Below, in pieces: positions 35,480 through 48,187 of a stretch of 64,000 nucleotides of DNA. Every line of letters begins with the position of its first letter. Position 1 is the stretch's first letter. The notes beneath the pieces were generated by a model. That model was not told the DNA's origin, did not search any database, and saw only the letters and a list, made by a program, of their open reading frames with translations. Origin of the DNA: Pegea sp. RAD2-039 (lineage: Eukaryota; Chordata; Thaliacea; Salpida; Salpidae); NCBI GenBank assembly GCA_034620365.1, contig JAQGEQ010000291.1:248001-312000 (forward strand), given 5' to 3'. Both the position numbers and the translations under genes were made by a program.

Positions 35480-38400
35480 AAAAAAACCAAAAGTATAATT
35501 TATATTGATATCAAAATTTTTGTAAAGATAATCAAAATAAATATGACAAAAGCTAAGCATAATTATCTTTTAGAAATAATATGAAAAGTCTTTAAGAGCC
35601 AAAGAATCAAAATAACTTAATTTTGTGACACCTTCAAAATAGTTGTTTTGGTAATTGGTGTGATAAATGTAAATACAAAGAGATAAAATATAAGGATTTA
35701 ATAAAAAAACAAACAAGTTTTTATTGGATCTCTATATAAAAAATAATGTAAAAGAAGGAATCAATTATTAACAATTTTTAAGTTGGTTTGGTTAGGAATG
35801 AAAACAATCCAATAATAATTTAATTACAACTCAATTTATAAGATAAACTTTTGATTTAAAATTTAGCACATACTATTAGTATGACAAAAGGATTGAAATT
35901 AAAGTTTGTAACAATTAAATACACCAGAGTTTGTTTGTACGAAAGTATTTACACGTTGAGGCTTGAATTATATTTCTTAAAACTATTTACAAAATTTTAA
36001 CAAGGTGTTACATCAACAAATGCTACATAAGGCTGTAACAGTTTTGGAAAACAAATCGTTTCATTTTGTAGAAAAACATTTTATGATAAACAGAGCTCAA
36101 TTTATTTTCAATATATTTTAAGGAGTATAGAACTTTCCAAAAATTTTCCATTGCTTACAGTTTAAAATATTAGACTAATAAGAAGTTACTTTAGAAAGGA
36201 GAAGAAACACTTTATTTTAATAAAACTTTCCAAAAATTTTCCATTGTTTACAATTTGAAAAATTAGACAAATAAAGTTTTAACTTTAAAAGTAAACCAAA
36301 CTTTTTACTAAAAAAAATTCAAAAATTTTCCATTGTTTAGAAAATGATTTTTAGAAGTAAATATGAAATATTAGAATAATGAACTTTGGACTTAATAATA
36401 AAAACAAAACTTTTATCAAAACAAACTGTTTTTAACACAATTAAAAACTAAAGAAAATTAATCACTCATTTATCTTATTCTAAAATCTATTATTTTGTAA
36501 ATGTAATTAATATAATTATGGCTAAAGCTAAGCATAATTATCTTTTAGAAATTGTTTAAAAGTTTTTAAAAGCCAAAGAATCAAAATGACTTAGTTTTGT
36601 GACACTTTTAAAATAATTGTTTTTGTATTTAGTGCGATAAATGTAAATACAAAGAAATTAAATATAGGGATTTAATAAAAAAAATTTCAAATAACTTCTT
36701 ATAGGATATCTATTTAAAATATAATGTTAAAACAAGAATAAATTATTAAACATTATTAAATTGGTTTAGTTATGAATGAAAACAATCTAAGTAAAAATAA
36801 ATTAAAACTCAATGTTTTAAGAAACGCTATTCATCTAAAATTTAGCAAAAACTATTAGTAGGTTAAACAGATTGAATTTAAACTTTGTAACAATTAAATG
36901 CATATGAGTGTGTTTGTATGGAAGTATGACAGACGTATAAGTTTAAATTGCATTTCTTAAAACTTTGTACAAAATCTTAAAAAGGTTTTACCTCAATATA
37001 TCCTACATAAGGCTGCGACAGTTTTGAAAAAACAAAACATTTCATTTTGTAGAAAAACATTTTATGATAAACAGAGCTCAACTTATTTTCAAGATATTTT
37101 AAGGAGTTTAAAACTTTCCAAAAATTTTCCATTGTTTACATTTTGAAATATTAGACTAATAAAGTTTTAGCTTTAAAAGTAAACCAAACTCTTTACTAAA
37201 AAAAAAATTCAAAAACTTTCCACTGTGTAGAAAATGATTTTTAGAAGTAAATATGAAATACTAGACTAAAAAAGTTTTTTCTTAAGAAATAAACCAAAAT
37301 ATTTATTAAACCAAACTGTGTTTAACATAATTATAAACTAAAGAAAACTAATCACTCATTTATTTTTAATAAAATATAGTTTTGCAAAGGTAATCAAAAT
37401 AATTATGGCAAAAGCTAGGCAAAATTATTTTTTAGAAATAATATAAAAGTTTTCAAAAATCCAAATAATCTAAATAACTTACTTTTGTGAGACTTTTAAA
37501 GTAAACGTTTTGGTAATTGGTGTGATAAATGTAAATACACAGTAATGAAAGATAAGGATTTATTAAATAAAAACCTCCAACAAATTTTTATGGAATCTCT
37601 ATTTTAACAATAATGTCAAAACAGGAATAAATTATTTAAAACTTTTAAATTAGTTAGGTTATGCATGAAAACAATCCAATTATAATTTAATTACAACTCA
37701 ATTTATAAGATAAGCTTTTGATTTAAAATTTAGCACAAACTATTAGTATGACAAAAGGATTGAATTTAAAGTTTGTAATTGTTAAATACACCAGAGTTTG
37801 TTTGTATGAAAGTATTTACACGTTGAGGCTTGAATTATATTTCTTAAAACTATTTACAAAATGTTAAAAAGGTTTTACCTCAAAATATGCTACATAAGGC
37901 TGTAACAGTTTTGAAAAACAAATCGTTTCATTTTGTAGAAAAACATTTTATGATAAACAGAGCTCAATTTATTTTCAAGATATTTTAAGGAGTTTAGAAC
38001 TTTCCAAAAATTTTCCATTGTTTACAGTTTAAAATATTAGACTAATAAGAAGTTACTTTAGAAAGGAGAAGAAACACTTTATTTTAATAAAACTTTCCAA
38101 AAATTTTCCATTGTTTACAATTTGAAAAATTAGATTAATAAAGTTTTAGCTTTAAAAGTAAACCAAACTCTTTAATTAAAAAAAATTCAAAAATTTTCCA
38201 CTGTGTAGAAAATGATTTTTAGGAGTAAATATGAAATATTAGAGTAATGAACTTTGGACTTAAGAATAAAAACAAAACTTTTATCAAAACAAACTGTTTT
38301 TAACACAATTAAAAACTAAAGAAAATTAATCACTCACTTACTTTTAACTAAAATATAGTTTTGTAAATGTAATTAAAATAATTATGGCTAAAGCTAAGCA

Positions 38401-40420
38401 TAATTATCTTTTAGAAATTGTTTACAAGTTTTTAAAAGCCAAAGAATCAAAATGACTTAGTTTTGTGACACTTTTAAAATAATTGTTTTTGTATTTAGTG
38501 CGATAAATGTAAATACAAAGAAATTAAATATAGGGATTTAATAAAAAAAAATTCCAAATAACTTCTTATAGGATATCTATTTAAAATATAATTTTAAAAC
38601 AAGAATCAATTATAAAAAAAAATTAAATTGGTTTAGTTATGCATGAAAACAATCCAAGTTTAAATTAATTACTACTCAATTTGTAAAAAAAAGCTATTCA
38701 TTTAAAATTTAGCAAAAACTATTAGTAGGGTAAACAGATTGAATTTAAAGTTTCTAACAGTTAAATGCATATGAGTGTGTTTGTGGGGAAGTATGACAGA
38801 CGTATAAGTTTAAATTGCATTTCTGAAAACTTTGTACAAAATGTTAAAAAGGTTTTACCTCAATATATGCTACCTAAGGCTGTAACAGTTTTGAAAAACA
38901 TAACGTTTCATTATGTAGAAAAACATTTTATGATAAAAACAACTCAACTTATTTTCAAGATACTTTAAGGAGTTTAGAACTTTCCAAAAATTTTCCATTG
39001 CTTACAGTTTAAAATATTAGACTAATAAGAAGTTACTTTAGAAAAGAGAAGAAACCCTTTATTTTAATAAAACTTTCCAAAAATTTTCCATTGTTTACAA
39101 TTTGAAATATTAGATAAATAAAGTTTTAACTTTAAAAGTAAACCAAACTCTTTACTAAAAAAAATTTAAAAATTTTCCACTGTGTAGAAAATGATTTTTA
39201 GTAGTAAATATGAAATATTAGAGTAATGAACTTTGGACTTAAGAATAAAAACAAAACTTTTATCAAAACAAACTGTTTTTAACACAATTAAAAACTAAAG
39301 AAAACTAATCACTCACTTACTTTTAACTAAAATATAGTTTTGTAAATGTAATTAAAATAATTATGGCTAAAGCTAAGCATAATTATCTTTTAGAAATTGT
39401 TTACAAGTTTTTAAAAGCCAAAGAATCAAAATGACTTAGTTTTGTGACACTTTTAAAATAATTGTTTTTGTATTTAGTGCGATAAATGTAAATACAAAGA
39501 AATTAAATATAGGGATTTAATAAAAAAAAATTCCAAATAACTTCTTATAGGATATCTATTTAAAATATAATTTTAAAACAAGAATCAATTATAAAAATTA
39601 TTAAATTGGTTTAGTTATGCATGAAAACAATCCAAGTATAAATTAATTACAACTCAATTTGTAAAAAAAAGCTATTCATTTAAAATTTAGCAAAAACTAT
39701 TAGTAGGGTAAACAGATTGAATTTAAAGTTTGTAACAGTTAAATGCATATGAGTGTGTTTGTGGGGAAGTATGACAGACGTATAAGTTTAAATTGCATTT
39801 CTTAAAACTTTGTACAAAATGTTAAAAAGGTTTTACCTCAATATATGCTACATAAGGCTGCGACAGTTTTGAAAAAACAAAACATTTCATTTTGTAGAAG
39901 AACATTTTATGATAAAAACAGCTCAACTTATTTTCAAGATATTTAAGGAGTTTAAAACTTTCCTAAAATTTTCCATTGTTTACAATTTGAAACATCAGAC
40001 CAATAGGAATTTAATTTAGAAAGGAGAAAAAACTCTTTTTTTTAGGAAAACTTTCCAAAAATTTTCCATTGTTTACAATTTGAAATATTAGACTAATAAA
40101 GTTGTAGCTTTAAAAGTAAACCAAACTCTTTACTAAAAAAAAATTCCAAAAGTTTCTTCTTTGTAGAAAATGATTTTTCGAAGTAAATATGAAATATTAG
40201 ACTAATAAAGTTTTATCTTAAGAAATAAACCAAAATTTTTATTAAAACAAATTGTGTTTAACACACTAAAAAACTAAAGAAAACTAATCACTCATTAATT
40301 TTTTATTGAAAAAAGTTTTGTAAAGATATTCAAAATAATTATGGATAACTATTTAAAAAATAAATGTTACAACAGGAATCAGTTATAAAATTTCTTTAAT
40401 TTGGTTTAGTTATGCATGAA
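35480..40420. repeat. Tandem array of ~0.98-kb units, about five copies
   Basis: The landmark GCTACATAAGGCTG (with variants) recurs at about 36020, 37000, 37888, 38863 and 39846, i.e. every ~980 bp with one shorter unit (~890). Each unit contains two or three copies of CAAAAATTTTCCATTGTTTA about 115 bp apart, followed by a GACTAATAAAGTT-type string, plus GGCTAAAGCTAAGCATAATT and GTGATAAATGTAAATAC. Neighbouring units are more alike than distant ones, pointing to unequal exchange. Copy 2 of the duplication has two units (55330-57420), so the array has grown or shrunk since duplication. No frame is conserved across units. Confidence 0.92.
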
Positions 40421-41318
40421 AACAATCATACCTTTGTTGAAGTAGATGCTTCTTAAAATAGTTTTGCATCTTATTGGAAAAATAAATTATAAATTAATGA
40501 TTTTTTCAGAAACTTAAATTGACTTTTGAATATAAACCATTTTTATAGTTTTAAAAGTTTTCATGATATTATAGCCACCACATGTTTTGAATTTCTTAAA
40601 TTGAAGAATAACTAGTACATCTTGTCAACAACTGAAAAAACAGTTCAAACTTTTCAACTCTGAAAAGTTCGGGAAAACAAGCTGGAATTTAATTTTGAAA
40701 GAAAACTGGTTCTTTCGATTATATAAACAACCTGCTGTTTTTATAATTGATCAAATATTATAAATAGTAGAATATACTTCATGTGAAGCTCATTTGCGAA
40801 AAACTTTGAGGTCAGCTACCAGCTCTGTTAGAAAGTGGAAGATGGTTGAGCTTTAGTGAGAAAATTAGTTTTATGTCGGAAGAAAAGATAACAAATTTAT
40901 GATAAAATTCTCTTCTTATGTTCATTCTTGGAAAATAAGTCAATGACTACCCTTAGTGTTCAGCTTTTTCGAAAGTGTCGTGATAAGGAGTTAAGCTGCA
41001 AGTGTGTAGCTTGTTTACTCAGTAAGTGTGATTGAAGCTGTCAACAATTTGTTCTCATAAGCTGTTTTGAATGTTATAGAAAAGTGATTTGCATTTAGAT
41101 TTCAAGTCAAATTGAACAAAGCTTAGAGATGAGGCAACAGCAATTTTTATTAATATTTCATTTTTATGTTGCATTTATTATTTTTATCTAGGTTGTATAC
41201 ATGTCATATATAGAATCTTATTATTACTGTTTTGTATAATAATATACCATTAAGCTTGAAATAACAACTAAAAATTTGTTTTGAAAAATTACACTAAAAT
41301 TTTAACCTGTTTTTCCAG
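40421..41318. other. 5' flank of SAND gene copy 1
   Basis: About 0.9 kb upstream of the SAND gene, nearly identical to 57415-58312 in copy 2. No open coding exon is seen. It ends in TTTTTCCAG (41310-41318), an acceptor 19 nt before the start codon. A promoter or an untranslated 5' exon would have to lie here, but no motif can be assigned with confidence. Confidence 0.4.
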
Positions 41319-41337
41319 AATTGACTAGTTGTTTAAT

Positions 41338-42686
41338 ATGTTTAAGATTAACTCAAATGATGCTTTTTTCTCTGCATTTGTTTATGATTCTAGAACAACC
41401 GTTGGAGATCAAAAAGCTCCTTTAAATCTTGTAAAGAGAGAGCGTAACCTTGACACAAATGATGGAGCTTCTCAACCACTCAGGGTTGGAAATCAGGACT
41501 GGTACTTAATTTATTTTTACTAATTGATTTATTACTAATTTGAAATTTCAACTCACATTGTTATGAATGAGTTCAATATAACTATAAGAATTACAAAAAG
41601 GTAGAGTAATAAAGTTTACTTCAGGTTACAGGTAAAACAGGAAAATGGAGATCAAGTTAAGATGGAAGTTTTGACTTCTGCTATTCCTTCCGGTATAATA
41701 TGTCTTAAAATCTAAATTTCAAAAATTAATTGTTGATTGTATTCGGTCAGAAAACGTTTGCAGATCCACTTATGGGAGTGGTATCCATGTCAAGAAATAT
41801 ATTTTTGACCTGAAAAAAGCTGTGAACTTGAGATTGTTTTTCATAACTAATGGTGTTGGTGACGTTAAACTGCCAGTGAAATGTGGGAGCAAACACGGCT
41901 TTCTATACTGTTCATCATTCATTAGAGGAAGTGAAGGTAAATTATTAAAAAGTAAAATCAAGTTTTGAAATTTTTAAATGAAGGAAGATGTATACTTGCT
42001 GGAAATCGATGGTTAACACCAATCGAGTTCCAAAATTATAGTGGAAAGCGACACGACTGGAAGTTAAACATCAAAACAGGAGGGATGAATATACGAAGCC
42101 TAATTAAACTTGGGGTCCTGGCACCTCATCGATTTGATTGTACATGTAATGAATGTGGAATCGTAAACTGTGCTAAGTTTGTGAGTTACTGTAATTTAAT
42201 AATTCTTTAATAATATAGAATATTAAAAGTAAAAAAAAAACAGAAAATGTTTTTATAACTTACTTGTTTTTAGGTTATTTTGAATAACAACTTTGTTTTT
42301 CTAATATTTAGTTTTAGCTTCTTATATTATTCAAAGAATTAAATTGAAAGTTGATTTATTTATATAACCTTTTTTATTAAAAATTTAATAAAATCTCAAT
42401 TAAAGGAAAGACTTTGCAATCGATGCACCATAAAAGATTTTCTAAATTTTGAAATTTTTGGTACAAACTAGTTGACCAAACTAAAATAAAAATAAAAACT
42501 TTGTAAAGTATTTAGATTGAAACTAATTTCGTGGTCAGTTAAATGAACTTTTATTTATTATTTCAGGTAAAAGGACAACTGTCCCAGCATACAGTAGTCC
42601 CAAACAATCAACAAGCGAGAATCCAAAATGCCTTTCATTCTCTTCATGTACCAACTAGTGAAGACTCTCTAAATAGAATACCATAG
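41338..42686 (+). CDS. SAND-domain protein, DEAF1-like, copy 1 (244 aa, 5 exons)
   Basis: Exons 41338-41501, 41625-41692, 41751-41936, 41984-42180 and 42567-42686 join with matching phases into one open frame from ATG to TAG; intron 3 is only 47 nt. Residues ~120-200 form a SAND domain, a DNA-binding fold. LPVKCGSKHGFLYCSSFIRG matches DEAF1 LPVTCGKVLGTLYKNKL; GRCILAGNRWLTPIEFQNYS matches [20 protein letters not shown]. The DNA-contact KDWK motif is HDWK here, followed by IKTGGMNIRSLIKLGVL. The C-terminal APHRFDCTCNEC resembles DEAF1 NPHAASCTCAAC. No MYND finger follows; a polar 39-residue tail ends the protein, less than half the length of DEAF1. The acceptor just before the ATG suggests a missing 5' exon or a trans-spliced leader. 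It is probably a nuclear DNA-binding regulator (inference). Copy 2 is at 58332-59680. Confidence 0.85.
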
Positions 42687-42773
42687 GAGCAAGTTACAAG
42701 TGCTTATTTAAATTGTGCATATAAAGACGTTGTGTACGTGATGCAAAAAAATATAGTTTTATATTTATCAATT

Positions 42774-42786
42774 AATAAACAATAAA
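42774..42786 (+). terminator. Polyadenylation signal of SAND copy 1
   Basis: Two overlapping AATAAA hexamers (42774-42779 and 42781-42786) lie about 90-100 nt after the stop codon. They are conserved at the equivalent place in copy 2 (about 59768-59780). Confidence 0.5.
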
Positions 42787-42906
42787 TTTATCCAAATATT
42801 TTTCATTCTTTTAATGAAAATTCAGAAATCTTTGAAAGTTTTTAAACTCTTTGAAAATGAGATTCCTTAGAAAGGGTATAGCATTGCTCAATCATTATTT
42901 TTAGCT

Positions 42907-43053
42907 TTAATGTAGGATAAGAGTTTGGTTGATAATAGGAATATTGTAAATTTCTTCAATAATTGATTTCAGCTTTCTTATTGTATAGTCATAGTCAACA
43001 TTAACCCTAAGATAAAACATTAAAGCATAATGTTTTATACCAATACTAAACAT
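42907..43053 (-). pseudogene. Ubiquitin-like gene, 3'-truncated copy 1
   Basis: Begins with the same ATG as the gene at 60988-61245 and keeps its first 47 codons (MFSIGIKHYALMFYLRVNVD and KLKSIIEEIYNIPIINQTLI), then runs into foreign sequence with a stop after one more residue. The ~1.2 kb that in copy 2 lies between SAND and this point, including the second half of the ubiquitin-like domain, is missing here. It is a truncated relic. Confidence 0.65.
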
Positions 43054-44187
43054 TTTTTCTTTCTAATTACTGAGAAAATGATGAAAAATATATTTAATTA
43101 ATGATTTATAAGACAGATAATCATTTTGAAAAATAGTATTTTTATAGGTTATTTTAAAAAATTTAGGAAAAATATTAAAATTGAGTTTAATTCTTTTATT
43201 CTCAGCTTAATACTATTTTAATCTAAATTGAATAAATTTTCTTTAACATGACTTTAAAAGGCAAAAAAAATTACAAAAAAAAATGTAGTTAATTTTTCAT
43301 GTAGTTAAAAAATTTATCAATAGTAAAATCAAAGAGAGAATTAAAGAAGTAAAATGCATTCCATAAGTGTGAAAATAAACAAATATGAATACAATTCTCA
43401 ATAAACAAAATCCAAAGATATTTGATAAGATAAAAATCTATTCTCTTTTATCAAACATTATCTAAAGTCATTCACTTTTCTTAAATTAACTACTTTTTAT
43501 TTATTAAAATGTTCTTTGATATCAGCTTTTAGAAAATTGTTAAGATAAAATTTACTAATAAACTCTATGTGCTGTTTACTAACCTACAACTAAATCTTGA
43601 ATCATATAAATACACTGAAATCAAAACAAAGCTGACTACAAACTGATAGACTGTAGCTGATTAAAAATACACTTCAATAGTATTTTACTTGTTCGAATTA
43701 AGTAAGAGTCTGCAGAAAAAGAGGAAAATTATTACTTGAACCAGCTATTATTTATATACAAACAATATCTTAAAACAAAAATTTAAATGAATTTTAATAA
43801 CTTTTAATTTTAAAATAAATGTATATTTATATTTACAAGAAAAGAGTTTTCAGAAACTAATTAATTAGTTTTTCTAATGTATTTTAACTAAAGTTTCAAA
43901 TTAAATAATTGATTATTAAACACAAAACAAGATCTTCATTGGTAATAGATCGTCAAAAATTTATCTATCTTTAAGGTAACACCATAGTATTAAGAAATTT
44001 CTAAATTTATCATTTATTAGTTTGATATATTGTATTTAATTTCATATTAACAATCTTGTCAACATCAATAAAGTTAAGATAATAACAAGATAATTTTCAT
44101 TAACAGATGCTTCAAGTACTAAAAGTTGGATTTTACTTTGAATAATTAGAATTATTACTAACTAGTTATTCAAAATAAATCATAATA

Positions 44188-45535
44188 TAGCAACCTACAT
44201 GACAAATGATTAGCAACGAACCACGTGATTAGCAACATGACACGTGAGTAGCAACATGACAAGTGAGTAGCAACATGACAAGTGAGTAGCAACATGACAC
44301 GTGAGTAGCAACATGACAAGTGAGTAGCAACATGACACGTGAGTAGCAACTTGACACGTGAGTAGCAATATGACACGTGAGTAGCAACATGACACATGAG
44401 TAGCAACATGATACGTGAGTAGCAACATGACACGTGAGTAGCAACATGACATGTGATAAGCAACATAACACGTGAGTAGCAACATGACAAGTGAGTAGCA
44501 ACATGACACGTGAGTAGCAACATGACACATGAGTAGCAACATGACACGTGAGTAGCAACATGACACGTAATTAGCAACATGACAGGTGAGTAGCAACATG
44601 ACACGTGAGTAGAAACATGACACGTGAATTGCAACATAACACGTGAGTAGCAACATGACACGTCAGTAGCAACATGACAGGTGAGTAGCAAAATAACACC
44701 TGAGTAGGGATATGACACGTGAGTAGCAACATGACACGTGAGCAGCAACATGACACATGAGTAGAAACATGACAAGTGAGTAGCAATATGACACGTGAGT
44801 AGCAATTTGACACGTAATTAGCAACATGACACATGAGTAGCAACATGACACGTGAGTAGCAACATGACACGTGAGTAGCAATATGACACGTGAGTATCAA
44901 CATGACACGTGCTTAGCAACATGACACGTGAGTAGCAACATGACACATGAGTAACAACATGACACGTGAGTAGCAAAATGACACCTGAGTAGCAATATGA
45001 CACGTGATTAGCAACATGACAAGTGAGTAGCAACATGACACGTGAGTAGCAACATGACACATGATTATCCACATGACACATGAGTATCAGCATGACAAGT
45101 GAGTAGCAAAATGACACGTGGGTAGCTATTTGACACTTGATTAGCAACATGACACGTGAGTAGCAACATGACACGTGAGTAGCAACATGACACGCGAGTA
45201 GCAACATGACAAATGAGTAGCAACATGATAAGTGAGTAGCAACATGACACGCGAGTAACAATATGACACGTGATTAGCAACATGACACGTGAATAGCAAC
45301 ATGACACAAGAGTAGCAACATGACACATGAGTAGCAAAATGACACCTGAGTAGCAATATGACACGTGATTAGCAACATGACACATGAGCAGCAACATGAC
45401 ACGTGAGTAGCAACACGACACGCGAGTATCAACGAGATACGTGATTAGCAACATGACACGTGAGTAGCAACATGACACATGAGTAGCAACATGACACGTG
45501 AGTAGCAACATGACAAGTGAGTAGCAATATGACAC
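44188..45535. repeat. 19-bp tandem satellite, array B
   Basis: About 71 units of the same E-box satellite as array A. Its left flank (CAAAATAAATCATAATATAG) is shared with array C and its right flank (ACACAATTTT-CAAGAGATAAA) with array A, so it is the junction of the two tandem duplicates. The variant block with GATTATCCACATGAC near 45065 matches array A. Confidence 0.97.
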
Positions 45536-45874
45536 AATTTTTCAAGAGATAAATAACTAACATTTTCAGGTTTTTGTGATGTTCAAATTTAGATCTTGAA
45601 TTTTATCATTCAACAAAAATGTTCTAGTAACTGCACCAACCTAACTATCAATAAAATCTACTTTAAGTTTCTAGTCAAAAATTCAACTTTTGTGAAAGAT
45701 TCAGAGTGAGGTCATCAGGTGAATAATATTCAAATTTGAAGTTTTATTGTTAAGAAGAATCGCGTTAATTACGCGCGAAAATTTACAACAAATTTTTATG
45801 AATGGGTGAAATATTTAGAAACTTTAAGTTAATACTGATCAATTTACACAATCGTTACAAGAAGAGGCGGAACG

Positions 45875-46650
45875 TCATATGATTGGACTTTCTTTGAAAA
45901 GAACATCAACAATGGACGAATCGGCAATCGTCAAGATCTCACCAATATAGCGGTTGTTTCGCTTGTGTTTCCTCAAAATTCGTCTCATAATCTTCCCAGA
46001 TCGCGTTTTCGGGAATCCAGGCGCGTTTTGAATGACGTCAGGCGCTGGAGAAGCTCCGATTTGTTGCCAAACTTCAAACAGATTAATTCAGAATGTAAAT
46101 GGGGCGTATGGAACAGGGGTACCTTTAACTTTCAATTAAGCGACCAGCCTTTTAGCGGATGCGGTTGACTGACCACAACTGCTTCATTTACATATTCTTG
46201 TTCCACTAAAGCTGATTCCACTTCAGCCGTGTTCATTAAATGAACTGTGATGACTTCATCATAACTCACCTGACACGTTCATCATATCATCGATTCGTCA
46301 CCAGTAGTAACCATCTGCGTCGCGATGGCAACCGTCGCCATGTACATAATAATCAGGAAAGCGTTGAAAGAAGACCTTTTCAAATTGCTGTTGGCCCCCA
46401 TAAACATTCCTCATGATGCCTGGCCACGGACGCTTGAATACCAGCACTTGTAATAGCTAAGCGTGATGACGCAATTAATGACGTCACTACTTACCAGATA
46501 GTGATCAATTTCTTCATTTATTTCGACGTCCTGTTCATCAAGAACAACCGGTTCGACACCAAAGAATGAAAACGTTTCTGATCCTGCTATCATCGGTGTG
46601 CATCCAGACAACGGAATCTTCACGTGATTAACATCTCGATGTAGAGGTTG
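45875..46650 (-). pseudogene. Acetyl-CoA synthetase (ACSS2-like), C-terminal exons, copy P4
   Basis: Direct duplicate of P1 (2809-3590) with the same exon layout and the same TGA between YYW and RIDD. It reads GCTPMIAGSETFSFFGVEPV, then [40 protein letters not shown], then APDVIQNAPGFPKTRSGKIM and the stop at 45875-45877. P4 keeps the family residue in GCTPM where P1 has GCTTM. Intron 1 holds a TGACGTCA at 46479-46486. The shared defect means the gene was broken before the unit duplicated. Confidence 0.85.
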
Positions 46651-47905
46651 TCACATAATCAATACAAATATATATAATTAAGTGATAGCCTTGGTATCCA
46701 TTGGATCATTACCTTCCCTAAAAACAAGTTAAAAATAATAAATTATGAGATTTTTGTTACAACTTATCTTCTAGCAACTAACTGATAAAAAGGAACACAA
46801 TCACCATGACCTGCTTTTACATGGACAATTATAACATTTCGTTGTCACTGCATCTTCTTTACATTTAATAAAAGTTGGTCCTTTTCTGATATCAAAGTTG
46901 TAGTTGAAAATATTTCCTGTTTAATAAAATAGAGTTTTTTAGTAATTTTATCTTTTATTGCTGTATTTAATTATTAAAATTATGAAATTTTTTTTGCTTT
47001 CAAACAATCATTTGTTTTACCCTATAGAACACTATTTACAAATTCTAGTGGATTTCCCAATTTTTTTGTTAATTGGATATTTTCAAAGTAACAATCTTTG
47101 GTATGCTCACAAAATGCCACCATTAAGAATTAAACCTCTTAAAAGCCTTAAGAACAACCAGTAGAGTAACAACATTTTAATATGGCAACCAAGGTTTAGG
47201 ATTATTTTCATAATTCACTAAATTTATCAAAATCAACTCTTTAAACTTTATGCTAAAAAGATATAATTTAATTAGTTTCTATTACAAATAATATCTAACA
47301 CCACCAGCTTCATTGTTCCCTTCTTTTGTTTAGTTATATTAGATCTTTGATTGATAAACTATGAATTACTTATGTGTTAAGGTGTTTAGATTCTTTCAGT
47401 ATTATTGTAAGTTGTGATATTACAATTAATACAACAATTTGTTATATATTTGATTATAAAATTCAGTTTTTGCCACATATGACAGCTGTTATACAAGTCA
47501 CTCTTAGCCAGGGGTTGAATAAATAATTAAAATATATTTTAAGAAATGAAAAATAAAAATAAACACTAATAATTGAATACATGTAAATTCACTTACTTAT
47601 GAAGATATAGTTTTCGAAGTTCCAAATTCAACAGACTTTTCTTTATGTCAAAAACATTCTTAGGAAAGACAAAGTTATCCTTAAAACAAAAAATTAAACA
47701 TATTGTTTATTTAAATAAAAAAAACTTAAAACTTATACTAAGTTAATTTCATGCTTGTGTATAAGAATTACAACTATTATTAAGAAGACAAATCAAAAAT
47801 AAATTTAGCATTAAATATAAAATGATATTTATATATGAGTAAAAATAAAATTTAGGGAAAAAATAACAAAATTTGTAAATATTCAGCTCAACAAAATCTA
47901 GGAAA

Positions 47906-48187
47906 CTAAAGGTTTGTAAAACTAAAATTAATATCAAATATTTTATGAAAATATAAAATTATCCTGGTAGAAGCAAGAATAGAACATTTTTTTGCAATAA
48001 AACTAAATATAATTTGTTTTTTAATAACAAGTTTCAAAGATAAACAAAACATAAAACAAAAACTTTTTGAAACTTGTATTAAAGTGAAACATTTCTTTAA
48101 TATCGAGATAAACATATCATTCAAGGTCAAAAATGGTTTATTAAAATTAAGTTGCTGTCGGTAATCCGACGTACTGAGCCAGGTCAT
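47906..48187 (-). other. ORF conserved in three copies, X' copy
   Basis: Counterpart of 4831-5112, 93 codons, open. Kept for comparison only; low coding confidence for the reasons given there. Confidence 0.2.

Larger units (their letters stand above)
32136..44187. repeat. Kelch-SAND-Ubl segmental duplication, copy 1
   Basis: Corresponds in the same orientation to 52529-62377, starting at the shared AAAAACAGAGCCATGATCTT and ending at the satellite. Differences are a ~340-bp segment (about 32520-32870) and a kelch exon present only here, five ~0.98-kb units here against two in copy 2, and ~1.2 kb (59912-61107) missing here. Outside these blocks the copies differ by only a few bases per hundred, introns included. 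The stretch 43054-44187 has no gene. Confidence 0.92.

Noticed and set aside
38765-38968. ORF containing KKVLPQYMLPKAVTVLKNI, resembling the end of an adenylation domain
   Set aside because: It lies in one unit of the ~0.98-kb tandem repeat; the other units have stops in the same frame, so it is chance.
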